A stretch of DNA of 64,000 nt from Oasisia sp. SBJ-2009 (Eukaryota > Annelida > Polychaeta > Sabellida > Siboglinidae). Where the stretch lies: NCBI GenBank assembly GCA_964017155.1, contig OZ024860.1, positions 52,442,556-52,506,555 on the forward strand. The letters are read 5' to 3'. This document shows, one piece after another, positions 1 through 12,729 of this stretch. Position 1 is the stretch's first letter; each line of letters opens with the position of its first letter. The position numbers and the translations under genes were made by a program. The notes below the pieces were generated by a model. That model had not been told where the DNA came from and ran no database searches. It worked only from the letters and a program-made list of their open reading frames with translations.

Positions 1-231
1 GCGTGGCAGGCGCGTGACATTATAAAAAGCGGTACAGGAAATTGAGCTCGACGCCGCGAAATCGTCTGTACGTATTTCTGATTTCAAGATGTTGACGCTT
101 GCCAGTGAAACTTTAATATACGCGCGAACTGCTGAGATAAATTGTTATTACTCTATGATACTGTCTGTTTTGCGGTACGCAGTCTAAACGTGCTGGAATG
201 AACTAAAACGTCGGTAATTTTCTAGTTAAAT

Positions 232-823
232 GGCCTAAATTATTAGGGCCTTATCAAAACGGTTTAATCACTTTTTTCGATGTGTTTGGAATGTCATTCT
301 GCATCACACCCGCTAAAACGAAGTCGGATATCGTTTTTTTAAATTGTGTTTTATATCTATTTAATGTCGTCGAATCGACGTAAATAAGCCGATGTCACTG
401 GGCGTGAGCAATGCATAGCGCTCCCCAGACGTATCACGACCGCAAAATCGATGTCTTTGCGATTTGCGAATATATCCCCGAAACGAATGCTACATCGTTA
501 ACTTTTTATTCTATATATTGCAGATATATTTGTTTTCAGCATATTATTTTTTAAATATGGCTAATTGTTTTTTTTCGACTTCGCAATGCACACGCTAGAC
601 ATCGCCTTTGACAAAGCCGGGATTTAAGGCCCCGATGTGTCTGTGCTGCGCTAACTGCCCGCGCCTTGTGACATCGGCTTATTTACGTCGACTGGACGGC
701 ATTAAATTGATCTAAAACACAATTAAAAATATATGTATCTGACTTCTTTTTAGAGGGAGTGGTGCAGAATGACATTCCTAACACGTACACATATATTTTG
801 AAAAGGCCTTAATAACTTAGGCC
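232..823. mobile_element. MITE-like inverted-repeat element
   Basis: The left arm (about 232-405) and right arm (about 660-823) are diverged reverse complements. Shared blocks include GGCCTAAATTATTAGGGCC against GGCCTAAGTTATTAAGGCC, GGAATGTCATTCTGCA, and GACGTAAATAAGCCGATGT. The 250-bp centre has no coding potential. The structure fits a non-autonomous DNA transposon of about 0.6 kb; the superfamily and target-site duplication are not clear. Positions 1-231 show nothing recognisable. Confidence 0.55.
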
Positions 824-1028
824 AGCTAATTGGAAGATCTGATTAGTGATACGGATTGATACGGATTCTTACAGAAATTTAGGTCAAAAATACGGATTGC
901 CATCCCAACAATTGAGACATTTCTGCAGACGTTTCAGTGCAGAATGGCATTCGTAATTTATATGTACGTACAATTTGCAGACCTGTATGTTATGTGATTA
1001 CTTGCTTAGTTGGCAATGTGTTTTAGAT

Positions 1029-1133
1029 ATGGTTCGCACATACACGCGCCAGATGGAACAGGGTGCATATGGCTATGACATTCTGAAAGCTGTACTCTTA
1101 GCTTTGGGAGACCAAGTTGTCTGTATCACGTGA
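1029..1133 (+). pseudogene. Pipsqueak-type HTH relic (pogo/Tigger-like transposase N-terminus)
   Basis: A short frame begins MVRTYTRQMEQGAYGYDILK and stops after 34 codons. The start resembles the psq helix-turn-helix of pogo/Tigger-type transposases, whose typical opening is a basic Met-x-Arg-x-Tyr-Lys-Arg-Lys-Thr followed by a helix. A paralogous copy lies at 34,999-35,112 and is closer to the consensus. The body of the transposase is missing. The DNA similarity between the two loci runs over roughly 920-1,145 and 34,910-35,115. Confidence 0.4.
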
Positions 1134-1506
1134 CAACTTAGATGTACATATGTTGGACCTATAACCCATTTTCCGGTTGATATCAAGTATTTCGGTATTC
1201 GTATGTTGTTCACCGGCACAAATATTTTATCTTCCAGTTAAGGACAATCATGATTAAGTAGATTCGATTATTGAATTGCACAATATAGACATACAGGACA
1301 TTTTCATGTTGACCACGAAATTATTTTCATTTCACATTCATATGTTATACAATGAACCTGTCTATGGGGCAAGAGGGCGTCTTGCCCCTAGGTATGGGGC
1401 AAGAGGACCTCTTGGGACAATAACTTTAGTTAACAATTATAATCGTTATTGTTGCCAAATGTCACAAATATTTTTGTATTATATAGCATAACCATATGAC
1501 AACCGC

Positions 1507-1869
1507 ATGACAGTAACAGGACGTCAACATTATAACTTCACGAATAACTACGCCCATTATACCTTAAGGGGCTCCATGTCCCACCCTACCCTACACTTGC
1601 GCCATAGAGTCAAAGGACGTAACACGATTGGGGATGCCTGGGACCCGACAGTGTATGTAGTGTCAGAACAGATGGAAGACACTTACGTTGTCGTACACGA
1701 GAGGGGACACAAGAAACGCGCCATTATTTGTAAATATTTGCGGGCTTGTGTTCCCGAGACAGTGAACAGGCGGTGTAGATTAGGCCATGAGAGTGAGGTA
1801 ACAGTCCCATTGTACGAAGGTACAATTACGTCTCACCCGAGCAATAGGGCGTGTAAATCTCGCGCGTGA
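1507..1869 (+). pseudogene. Ty3/gypsy integrase C-terminal relic
   Basis: The frame contains HRVKGRNTIGDAWDPTVYVV followed by TYVVVHERG and a Lys/Arg segment. This matches the C-terminal end of Ty3/gypsy integrases, where a GRNKIQDxW-type block precedes a Val-Tyr-x-Val chromodomain-like strand. No integrase core, reverse transcriptase or LTR is recognisable around it, so it is a scrap of an old insertion. The methionine start is not meaningful. Confidence 0.45.
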
Positions 1870-3190
1870 AAACGAGGCTGGGGGCAGTTGGGGGCAAGAG
1901 GTCCATATTCTCCATGTTAACGTATAGGACTTCGTTTTGTTTTTGGTTGTAATAATCGAACGGTTGTAATAATCTAACTATTGCAGCCCGAAGGATTATT
2001 ACAAGCAGAAGCAGTGGAACACTTTGCCGGTGACAATGACCACGGAAATCATGCATTTTAATCGATTATAATGGTGGTTGCCATGACAATAGCGGCAAGT
2101 ACTTGCGTTTGGCGATCTTGACTAATAATGAAAAGTGCCATTTTTCGCGTAGTACAACCTGTTTGGGGGAAACGTACACATGTGTTATGATTATGCGAAT
2201 TTAGACAACTTGTCAGATATAAGTATTTATCGAAACCACAATGTACAGCAATGTAAAATGCAAATCCCGTAAACTACTTTATTGTGTATTATTTTTGTGT
2301 CCAATCCCCAATTGTCTCGCTTAGACCCCAATGAGCTCCAATCGCGCGGAGTCACGCCATTTATCGTGACACACTTGCGGGCCCTATAGCGAGGCAGTTA
2401 ACCCTCTACCACCGCCTCTACGTCGGTCAACGAGACGTAATGCGGGTCATCACAGTAACCCACACCGAGAACCGAGATCGGTACTAGATTACTAATTTCA
2501 CCTATGCGGTTTTCATTTACGTTAAATGCTTTAGCCGCGGTCGGCAATTTTTTTTATTTGCGGGACCCTGGTGGATACTTCTAGTCACCAAAGGGCACTG
2601 ACGAATAATGTCACGCCCAGCTGGTCAAGCTGGACAACTTGATAGGCGCTACTGGGCCAGGGCACGGTCAACACATAGTATCGAGACCCAGCAATAAATG
2701 ATCACCAACGGCATGGTAAGACTGTTTTGTTGCATTTATATATTCGTTTTATGTATCAGGTTCTTGTATCACATGATATTGCATGCCATTATATGTATAA
2801 AGCATTCCGCTATGTTTGTTATACTTTATGCATTGATAATATAGGCTTAACAAGTTAGTTTATAGCCTACAGAGCGAGGCAGTTCAGTTCTGAAGCTATG
2901 CTCATATAATGCAATACACTCATGTAACTATTATTATGTTGTGTACTATGCATTGCTGCAATCTTGCAACTCTGCAATTCTAGACTTGCATATTACGTTA
3001 CCACCTTAACATACAATGTTGATTGTTCAAACACAGAGAAGCGGGTTTGCCAGCAATTGGCGTTGGGTCCGCCAAGTGGTGTGAGGGCGAATAATTGGAG
3101 GGTGTGTATATCTTTAATTGTTTGATAATTATAACCACCAACTGTTTCATTATTGTTATCAGTGCTTTATAGCCAGTGCGTTATAACATA
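1870..3190. other. No gene recognised
   Basis: About 1.3 kb between the gypsy scrap and the 3.2-kb LINE. I see no coding similarity or clear repeat; a short GGGGCAAGAGG-type motif recurs at its left edge and also near 1,365-1,415. Confidence 0.3.
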
Positions 3191-3196
3191 TATTAG

Positions 3197-4848
3197 TCAG
3201 GTGTAAAGGACCGAGCCCTGTGACACACCACTCTGTAGCGGAATATTCGCGGAAGTGTTTGAGTCTATCTGGACACAGTGGGTGCGGTCTTCTAGGTACG
3301 TCCGGAACCATGATAACACCGTTTCACGTATAACGTACTCGTCGTGCAATAGTGTCAGCAAATGTTCATGGTCAATCGTGTCAGATGCACTTGATAAGTC
3401 CAGCATGATAAACAACATTGCATGATTCTTGTCGAGTTCCCTAGCAATGTCATGCTGTACACGCAGTAGAGCTGTTTCTGTACTGTGAAGCATATTATAT
3501 GCTGATTGGTATTCTTCATGCAGCCCATTCAAAGTGAGATGATCAAGCAAACGACGAACTGCGACTTTATCCAAGACTTTCCCGACGAATGTTATGTTTG
3601 ACACTGGTCTGTAGTTCTTTAACAGGTCTTTGTCGAGAGTGTCGGATTTCAGAAGCGGTTTTATTATGGCTGTTCTCAAAAGTTACCTGAACAAGTCCTT
3701 GCATTAAGCTGTTATTCACTATTGCCACCAGATAAGGAACGTGTACACCTACTACACAGATCAGTGGGGCAAGAGTCCAGGCTGCATGTCCTTGGAGGGC
3801 ACAATCTGATGATGTTCTTGATAATTTCCGCAACAATCACGCAGCCGTTTCAAGGGACGAGCATACACCGGGCTAGCAGACGACAGACGGAAAACGACAC
3901 TGTAGTGGTCTGATATGCTGCTGGGGTACGCTGTAGTTAACGACACGAATGAACTGGATGAGCGTATTATCACCAACTCTAACATGTGTCTCTTCATATG
4001 TGTGGGATCTGTGACTTGTTGTTTTAAGTTGTTTTCTGCTAAAATGTCATTCAGTACCTTTACACCAGGCGCACCATTATGTTTACAGTGAAAATTGAAG
4101 TCGCCGACAATGAGGATGTCTTGCCGTGTAACAACTATTTCGTTTACGAACGTTGCGAATTCATCAAGGAACGACATAATGGAGATGGTCGGTGGGCGGT
4201 AAATTATGACAATACGCACAGGTCTCGATTTTTGCGCTGATTTAACGTCCAAATGTTCAAATGTGTCATATGGTTTGGTTGTAGTCTTGCGGAATTTATA
4301 TGCCGACTTGTATAACAATACGACGCCGCCTCCACGCTTCGACGAACGGCACTCGCCTATGAAGCTGTAACCTGGCGGGATTAACTCGTTGAGAACAGCA
4401 GTCGTGTTTAATTTGCACCATGTTTCGGTTAGAAACATTAAGAAACATTTTTGATCAATCATGTTTCTTTAACTGTTACTTGTTTATTACAGACAGATCG
4501 AGTGTTGAGGAGCACACATGTCACAGCACTGGTAAGAGATCGATCATAGCAGCTTCGCTCAGTGGTAGACCCAGTACGCGATTCAATGGAAGTCAGTGAA
4601 ATCAAGTTAGCATTGTTTACACCAGTTTGTTTAACAACAGCATTCCTCGTCGTTGGCACAATGGGTGGAATTGGTTCTGGCGCTCGCAGACGACACTGAC
4701 CGCCATTGGTCAATATGTGTGTTGGTATTGCGTAACAAATGTCCAATTGATTCAGGTTATAGTAGACTTCCCTGGAGACGCGCATGAGTGATTTTGTGGA
4801 TCGCTGACATAGTTGGCGAAGTTGGTGACTTGTGTATGCGATCACCAT
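3197..4848 (-). pseudogene. L2/CR1-like LINE relic: endonuclease and partial RT
   Basis: Three overlapping minus-strand frames read in order as one ORF2 relic. Frame 4,848-4,459 ends in a VLLNTRSV-type endonuclease start. Frame 4,462-3,761 carries the AP-endonuclease motifs LTETW, PPGYSF, RGGGVVLLYKS, IYRPP, GDFNFH and SDHYSVVF. Frame 3,679-3,197 carries RT motifs KNYRPVSNITF, STETALLRV, FIMLDLSSASDTIDH and SGVSQGSVL. It has frameshifts between the pieces and is cut before the YADD catalytic box, so it cannot make an active RT. The motif set fits the L2/CR1 side of the Jockey superfamily. Confidence 0.8.
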
Positions 4849-5059
4849 GACGACGATTCTAGTTCATTGATAGCGCGGCAAATATAAAACATGTAGTGTC
4901 ACATAAAATAACTAAAATCCAGGCAGCCAGACACCTCCAAGTTGTAACGTCATAATCCACACACCTTCAGTGTCATACACAATGTAACATTAAAGTAGCG
5001 AACCGCGTATAAACGTATGATAATATCAGTAATAGGGAGAGGAAATTACCCAGTGTGGC

Positions 5060-5314
5060 AGCTCAGGCCGGTCGGTATCAGTTTCCGACCTTGTGGTTTC
5101 GCTGGACATCGACATTTTAGGTTTGACGGAAACGTGGCTTAGCAGCACCATAGACGGTCACGTGATAAGTATATTAGTTCCCTCTGGATACGAATTTCAT
5201 TCAGTGTCACGACCACATGGAACACGTGGAGGGGGTGTCGCAGTGTTGTACAAGTCCGGCCTGACAGCAAGGATCTTTATAGTGTTACTAGGATGTCTCA
5301 CTATGCAGATCTAG
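5060..5314 (+). pseudogene. L2/CR1-like LINE endonuclease fragment
   Basis: The plus-strand frame reads SLDIDILGLTETWLSSTI, VPSGYEFHSV, then RGGGVAVLYKSGL, the N-terminal third of a Jockey-superfamily AP endonuclease. It ends abruptly and is followed by unrelated sequence. It lies head-to-head with the minus-strand LINE ending at 4,848. From 5,330 to 5,996 I see nothing recognisable. Confidence 0.7.
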
Positions 5315-5996
5315 ATAGGCCGTGCGTGCAAATCAACCATCAGCGCCACCTGTCCGCCGAAGTGTAACCATGACCGTATTGTTCTCAGTCCTTGCGCCCC
5401 AGAACCGGCCCGGCGAAGAAAATTTCGGCATAATATATATTTCCATGTGGATGAAGTATCTCGCCAGTAAGGTTTATGATATATCTGCACTGCCAATAGG
5501 TGTTTAGTGCAGAAATAGGTTTAGTACAGCGAGAAATATTGAAATTAGATGAGCGCGGTAAATGTAAACAAACGCTCCTTGTCTTTCGTTACGGTCCGGT
5601 CAGATTACATCAATTTTAATTACATTTCCGCTATGTATGATTTAACTGTGGCAATGATCTTAAAGGAAATACATTACGATGGATATAAATATGTGCACAC
5701 AATTTATTGATGCGCTATAGATGATGATAACATTAAAAAAACACCTCTTCGTGTGGTCACGTGACCCGAGTAAACGCTCTGAGCCGGCGACTGAGCGTGG
5801 TTCGTTCGTGTCAATCATGAATAAATGGTACGCTCTCTACCAGCACGGCAAACACAGCTAGTCTAATTAGAATGACATTGAACACTAATTGTGGTCTCAA
5901 CTGTTAAATCAAGGATTATTTATGCTTGCAAAAATGTGCTTCTCCATTCTTAGCAGCCATGTTTTGTGGAACTAAATAATTGAAGCTTCATCTTTA

Positions 5997-8900
5997 GTCT
6001 AGTTGCCATTTTGTGAACCTGGAAATGTTTGGTCGTCTAAGGTTTTTTTGTTGATTCATATAGATTATGTGTCCCTGAACTCAAATCCGTGGGATGGCAA
6101 TGCGCCATCCTTGGGCAACTCGTGGGAACCACAAAAATCCAAGATGGCTGCCGTGATCCTGATAAATTACAAAATGTGTTTATATTTACACTACATCATG
6201 CTAGGAACATAATTTTTGTATGTACACGCATGCTTTATGGTACGATGAATTCAATGGAACCGTTTATAATAATGTCCGACTATGTCCACGTGACCACAAT
6301 TCAACATGGCCGCCATTTCCACCAACCATTGCCAAAATCGAGCATAATTTTTGTGTTTTGCTATATAAATATGATTTTATTTTGTCCATTCCTAAGCTTT
6401 ATCATGTCAGGACTTAAAAGGAAGTATTTCAACTGATGTCCGCCCAAGAAAACCGAGTAATATTTAAAATGGCGTTATTTTAAGCCAAACAGATGCAAGT
6501 GCCACGATTTTGTGCCTATTGCTACGTTTTAGCATACGCGCAAGAACATAGTACTGGTATATACTTGTACTGCCTTAATTATAAGTGAAATATATACATG
6601 CAATGTACCAACATATGAGGAATTTAATGTAATCATTTTCTATGGTCACGTGACACAAAATCAAGATGGCCGCCATTTCAACCGAAAATACCTCATAAGT
6701 TATGCTACGATAGGTTCTGTAAATTTCCTCGGGCCAGTTGTACACGTAGGTGTGTCAAGCCTAGCAATGTAGATGCTGCTCTCGCCTCATGTATTGGCTA
6801 TATGTATGCGAAGCGTACTGTCAGTCACACTACTGGTGAATTGTATGGAAACTATTGTAGTGCAGGTGGTCAGCTCACAAAGAAAAAATGTTCGCTAATC
6901 TCTGTGATTACTTTGGTGAGAATATCGTTGTTTTACACATTGAGGGTTGTGCATCTATTGTTGGTTTCAGAGATGTTGTAGGCAATACTTTGAAGATTGT
7001 CAATTATGACGGTGTAGAAACTGTAGTACGCAGGGTGAAAGCTGAAGTTCTAGCACTTCCTCGTAGCAATGCTTACGATTTAAGTCAGTTCATGTTTGAG
7101 AAGACTGATGCCAACACATCTCCTACTTTGCTAGCATTAGTGTCTCAATTGTGTTTCCAACGGAGATTTGAATAAATCAGCAGTAACCATATCACAGTGC
7201 ATTCAACAGCACATTTCCAACTCCACAAATCAAACCACTGTTGGTCTTGCTGTGAAGTTACATCATAAATTTGGTAGTTCGGAATTGGTAAAGGTGCTCA
7301 ACGAGCATGGTATCGTGACAACGTATGATGAGGTTATGCGATTTCGCAAATCAGCCGCCAAGCACACAAGTGTAAATGGGGGAAAGTTCACGAGGCGATC
7401 GGCTTGATGCGGAGAGTAGGCCCGATATTCGGCTGGTTTGACAATTTTGGCCTCCTTGTGTGCACTCCCAGTGGTCGCCGTGAGACACACGCCATGGCAA
7501 TATAATTTCAACAGCACCCTTCGGGTGTTCTAGAATATGGCAGTGCAAAGGCTGGCCTGCACAACCTCACCATTCCACGCCTTTGTAAGCGTTGTGATGG
7601 ATCGGTATACAGGCCCGAAGAAAGTGAACTCCCCTCTTGTGGTATGTAGGTCTGGCCCACCATTCTCTGATGTATGTGCACTACAGGGACGTTTAGAACG
7701 TGCCCAGGTCGTGGACACTCAATGGCAGATCTCCCTCCTGCATGATCCAAACCATATCGAATGGGGAGGCTATAATGCTGCCCTGGCGAGGGTGGAATGT
7801 TCCCCTAAACCACCCACTACCTACATGTTTGGTCCTCTGATCGACGCACCACCATCCCAACCTGACACTGTTCTCACGACGCTGTCATACTTTGAGAAAA
7901 CTCTCACTGAACTTGGGATGAAGACCTCAAATCTATCCGCTGACATGCAACTTTACATCGTAGCAACACTTATCAAGTGGGCCAGTCATGGGAACCGCTT
8001 AAAGTCACTCATTCTTCGACCTGGTGGCATGCACACCCTAATGTCATCCAATGGCTGTAATGGAAACTTAATGAAAGATAGGGGTCTTGAAGAATGGGTG
8101 AAATCAATGCGGGCTTTTCGTATGTAGACAGCAGCGTTGCTATACGACTTCTTCAAAGATGGTCCCAATACATTCGAAGATATCAGTCAGTATCTTGACG
8201 CAGCTCGGGGACACCCAACCGGTAGGCTGTGGGTTGACAGCCTCATACGGCCTACGCTCATTGCGCACCAATTCCAACGTGCTGAGCGTGATTGTGATTA
8301 TCGTTTGCAGCAGCACTACTACCGGCAAATACAAGTGATAGAAATGCAGCATATGTTGCCAGATGATGCCAAGATGGATCTGTTAGCAGGTGCTCATGTA
8401 TGTCGTCATAGGCCAGGCACATGGAGTTCTGTGTCTGCAGATCAGTTTGGAGAGCAAACATACATCAAGAAGGGTAAGATGCCTGGGGGGTTGAAGGGAT
8501 TAACCATGTCAGAAGACCAAGTGGCCATTTGGGAGGAGTCCTACCCTGTCTGTGCCCATGTCACACTCGCCATAGAGTCCATGTATTCAGCTGATGATGA
8601 GCTGAAGGAGGAGACAGACGCTAATTTGGCATATCACATCCTGCGAGCACACTATCAAGTAATGCTCTGGAAGGCAGCAGACCAGCAGACTCCGCCTGCT
8701 GTTGACATCGCTGCTTACGGGTGGGAGTTGGTAAGTGGTGCAGGGTGTGTGCCAACTCCACGCAGCTCCTCCTGCCCTCATGGACGTCATCAACTGCCAA
8801 TGCAAAGCTGTCGGGAAAGCTTGCATCAGTCATGCATGTAGCTGTCATTCTGCAGGATTGTCTTGCACGCCATACTGTTATTGTGTTGGCGAAGCTATGT

Positions 8901-9981
8901 GCTTCAATCCTTTCACAAAACATGATGAGAATGAAGTTAGACATGATAATGAGGATGAAGGTGATAGTACGGAGGAAGAGGGGAGCTAGATAGAATGGGG
9001 AATAACCTTTTTTACGAGAACGTAATGGGAATGATTTATCGTTTAAATATCAATGGTTAATAATGTATACTGTGTCAATGCCCAAATGAAACTTGTCATT
9101 GCAAACAAGTTCTCAGTGGGTATCAGCATTTATATAATTCAGTACTTCTGATGTTATACCATTTTGTGTCATTTCCCAAGCTTTTTGTGCTTCTTGTCAG
9201 GTGTAGTAATATACACATACATAAAGGTAAAACTATTTGCCTACCTGGAACTCAGTCATGATGAATGTTCAATGCTGAAGAGAAATTGTAAATAAATCTT
9301 CGAGCTATTTTCGGTTGAAATGGCGGCCATCTTGATTTTGTGTCACGTGACCATAGAAAATAATTACATTACATTCCTCATATGGTGGTATATTGCATGT
9401 ATATATTTCACGTATAATTAAGGCAGTACAAGTATATACACCAGTACTATGTTCTTGCCCGTATGCTAAAACGTAGCAATAGGCACAAAATCGTGGCACT
9501 TGCATCTGTTTGGCTAAAATGACGCCATTTTTAATATTACACGGGTTTTCTTGGGCGGACATCACTTGAAATACTTCCTTTTAAGTCCTGATATGGTAAA
9601 ACATAGGAATGGACAAAATAAAATCATATTTATATAGCAAAAGGCAATCAAATTATGCTCGATGTTGGCAATAGTTGGTGGAAATGGCGGCCATGTTGAA
9701 TTTTGGACACGTGGACATAGTTGGACATTATTATAAACGATACCTTAAAGCATGCGTGTACATACAAAAATTATGTTCCTAGCATGATGTAGTGTAATTT
9801 ATCAGGATCACGGCAGCCATCTTAGATTATCGTGGTTCCCACGAGTTGCCCAAGGATGGCGCATTGCCACCCCACGGATTTGAGTTCAGGGACACATAAT
9901 CTATATGAATCAGCAAAAAAAACCTTAGACGACCAAACATTTCCAGGTTCCCTACAGGACAGTTTAGGGTGGCAACTCGAC
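5997..9981. mobile_element. 4-kb DNA element with ~0.7-kb terminal inverted repeats
   Basis: The left arm 5,997-6,690 and right arm 9,306-9,981 are reverse complements along nearly their whole length (by eye about nine bases in ten). Shared anchors are GTCTAGTTGCC/GTCGAGTTGCC at the outer ends, GAACCTGGAAATGTTTGGTC near them, and CGCCATTTCAACCGAAAATA at the inner ends. The right arm keeps about 25 bases near its outer end that the left arm has lost. The 2.6-kb interior holds only the broken CXC-type gene, so arms and gene form one transposon rather than two chance repeats. I recall this protein family from Academ-type elements, but the class is not proven here. Confidence 0.75.
6733..8989 (+). 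pseudogene. Broken CXC-type transposon gene (Academ-like family, uncertain)
   Basis: One ancestral protein can be followed across at least four frames. The order is: an N-terminal CVKPSNVDAALASC segment (about 6,740-6,880); a frameshift in an A run; LCDYFGENIVVLHIEGCASI onward (6,888-7,160); a frameshift; TISQCIQQHISNSTNQTTVG and YDEVMRFRKSAAK (to 7,407); GPIFGWFDNFGLL in another frame (about 7,410-7,500); YTGPKKV to GLEEWVKSM (7,537-8,127); and YDFFKDG to YGWELV (8,137-8,735). After a last shift, INCQCKAVGKACISHACSCH and SCTPYCYC (8,790-8,880) form a CXC-type cysteine cluster. In-frame stops and frameshifts make it non-functional. LRPGGMHTLM-type motifs are shared with the relic at 39.6 kb. 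The catalytic role is not established. Confidence 0.7.
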
Positions 9982-10640
9982 TACTTCGAATTGAGATGGG
10001 GGATAATAATTATAATTGGCCATTTTCAAGTTCATATTTTTGCAAGTAGTTACTGGTTTATCAATTTGCCAAAAATAACCTTAATGTAAATAATATATAA
10101 TTAATTGTTATTAGAGAAATTTATGTTAAATCTATACTGGTTTTTATCTGTGACCTATTCCGAAATGCAATTTCATCAATTTAAGCCGAGGATGCAAAAA
10201 GCATGAACATAGGCAATGTTTAACAAATCATACCTTTTCTTCTAATCAAGCCACATAGATGACGTTTGCATCACTGCAATGTTAATAAAAAGTTCTATAT
10301 TATTATGATAGAATCCAGCATGAATGTCACATTTGAAAAATCACTTTGAAGTACCTTTCTTGGTCCTTTAGGAATCGGAATAAACTTATCCCAGGACTTT
10401 TCCATCTAGAATTGTTGCAGTTGCACAAAACTGACCCTCGCTTCGCATCTTTCTGTCATCCATTGCACTGCTACGACTCTGATTGCGGCCGTTACACTTC
10501 GGCGGATAGATGGCGCTGCGCACTAATTTCCACATTGGCGAAAGCAGGAGTGAAACATCATAGTAAAACTATTAAGATCCTCGCTGACAGTAAACCCGAT
10601 ACATATGCGTGACAATTATAGTAATTAAGAAAACTCCGAT
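9982..10640. other. No gene recognised
   Basis: AT-rich interval between the inverted-repeat element and the next LINE fragment. I find no coding similarity or clear repeat. Confidence 0.3.
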
Positions 10641-10659
10641 TCTTACGTTACTATACGTA

Positions 10660-12303
10660 GTGTCACACTCAGGCTGTGCGTTGTGTATCGTCCGCCGCCA
10701 TCGAAGCGAAAGGTTTTTCTAACACCGTTTTTTTTATCAGTGGTCTGCGTTTTTAGACGATATAATGCTGGACATGCGTGATGTCATTATCACTGGTGAT
10801 TTGAACTTTCATTTGGACATCCCAATACAACTGGACGTGCGACGTTTTTCTGAGACACTCTGCGACCGCGGAATAAAACAACTCGTGAATGAAACCACCC
10901 ACAGTAAGGGGCACATTTTGGATGTGGTCATTGTTAGAGACAATACTTGCATAGTACCTGCACTGGCAAATATATACGACCCATGTTTATGCGTTACACG
11001 TGGCAGTTCGTCCGGAGACCATCTATCCATCAGTTTTGACGTAAACACACGGACGCCGTCTGGGATGCGGAAAACAACAACGTTTCGCAGATTGAAACAG
11101 ATAGGCGTTTCTGACTTCATGACATATATTGCATTTCTGTCAAATCTTCTCTTCGACGGACCTGTTGGGGCAATGGTCGAAGCGTACGACACCGGATTAC
11201 ATCGCATTGTTGACCACAACGCTCCCTTGATCGTGAAAACAGTAACATTGAGCCCTGACTCGCCGTGGAATACCGATGAGCTACCACGCGATAATCATTA
11301 CAGACAGCGAGCGGAGCGGACAAGGCTACGCACGGGCCTTATGGTACTCAGGCAAGTGTATCGGGCGCAATGTATGGTTGTAAACCGTATGCTACTCACC
11401 GCGAAACGTAATTACTACTCTGACAAGATCGCGAGTTGTAGGAGTAATCAAAAGCAGCTCTTTAATAACACGAAAAGCCTAATGGGAGTCAGTTGCCACG
11501 CACAACTGCCGTCATATGTGTCTTCACATGATCTGGCCCAACGGTTCAGCAACCACGTCGAGAAGAAATTGAGTGACATTCGACAAAGCATAACTCACCG
11601 TAGCGATGATCGTTCATATGCTACAGCAGCTGCATTCCGTGGTGACACTGCCTTCCGCGGTGCTCAGTTGACAAGTTGATCGCAGACTCACCGTGCAAGT
11701 CGTGCGGACTAGACCCACTACATATATGGCTCCTGAAACTATGTAGGTATGATCACAGCTATAATAAACTTCTCCCTCGAAAGTTCAACTGTACCTGACG
11801 CATTCAAGCAGGCGGTCGTTAGACCTGTCATAACCAGTTACGTTTGATGAAGATGCTTTATGCAGCTACCGTCCAAGTTCGAACTTGCCATTTTTTTCAA
11901 TGCTTGTTGAAAAAGTGATTGCAATACAAATGAACATTCATCTCGACATGAACACCTTAGGCGATCCATTTCAATCAGCATACTGCCATGGACACTCAAC
12001 GGAGACGGTGGAGAACGACATCGCCGCGACGTTGGATGAGAAGGGCAAGGTTGTATTCGATTTGTCCAGTGCATTCGACACAATAAATCACGACATCTTG
12101 ATGAATCGACTGCAACACTCGGCCGGCATTACAGAAGCAGCACTTTCATGGCTCCAGTCGTACATCACTGAACGTTACCAGAGAGTCGCCGTGAACAGCG
12201 CAACATCCGCTGATTGTGTTATGAAATGTGGCGTGCCACAAGGGTCAGAACATCGTCGCACGACATGGCCTGCAATACCATTGTTATGCTGACGACACAC
12301 AAA

Positions 12304-12305
<2 letters not shown>
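10660..12305 (+). pseudogene. L2/CR1-like LINE fragment, cut off at YADD by TA repeat
   Basis: Endonuclease C-terminal half: CVVYRPPP (about 10,675), then after a frameshift DVIITGDLNFHLD, HSKGHILDVVIV and SSGDHLSISFDV. RT region from about 11,870: SMLVEKVIAIQ, DPFQSAYCHGHSTET, KVVFDLSSAFDTINHD and VPQGS. After a frameshift and a short deletion the catalytic block CYADDTQTN (about 12,283-12,306) follows and runs straight into (TA)n. Everything beyond the catalytic motif is gone. The N-terminal part of the endonuclease is also missing. The family is close to the other L2-like copies in the window. Confidence 0.8.

Positions 12306-12398
<93 letters not shown>
12306..12398. repeat. (TA)n microsatellite
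   Basis: About 46 uninterrupted TA units. It begins immediately after the YADDTQ codons of the upstream LINE relic and is followed by unrelated sequence. Confidence 0.95.
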
Positions 12399-12402
<4 letters not shown>

Positions 12403-12729
12403 GGCAGTGAAACATAACCAGCCAAGAATGACGGTTGCACCTTGCAAGCTCTGGACGTTATTGTGATTTTCTGTAAGTTGTGACCGTCGTACATTTATAA
12501 TATTTATGAGGTGTGATTTGTGAAATATCTGCACTACAATTCGTCGGACAATTTCATACAAGTCGACATATATGAGTTGCTATGTATGTTAAAACACTGC
12601 TCTGCTACACTGGTGACCAGTCAGGCTTGACGACACCTGGGAGGCTGGAACCATAGTGCACACCAAGCCACCTGGCAGATTGGCTGTCACGCGTCAGTGG
12701 CTGCCTCAATTCGCTGTATCCGGTAAAGC

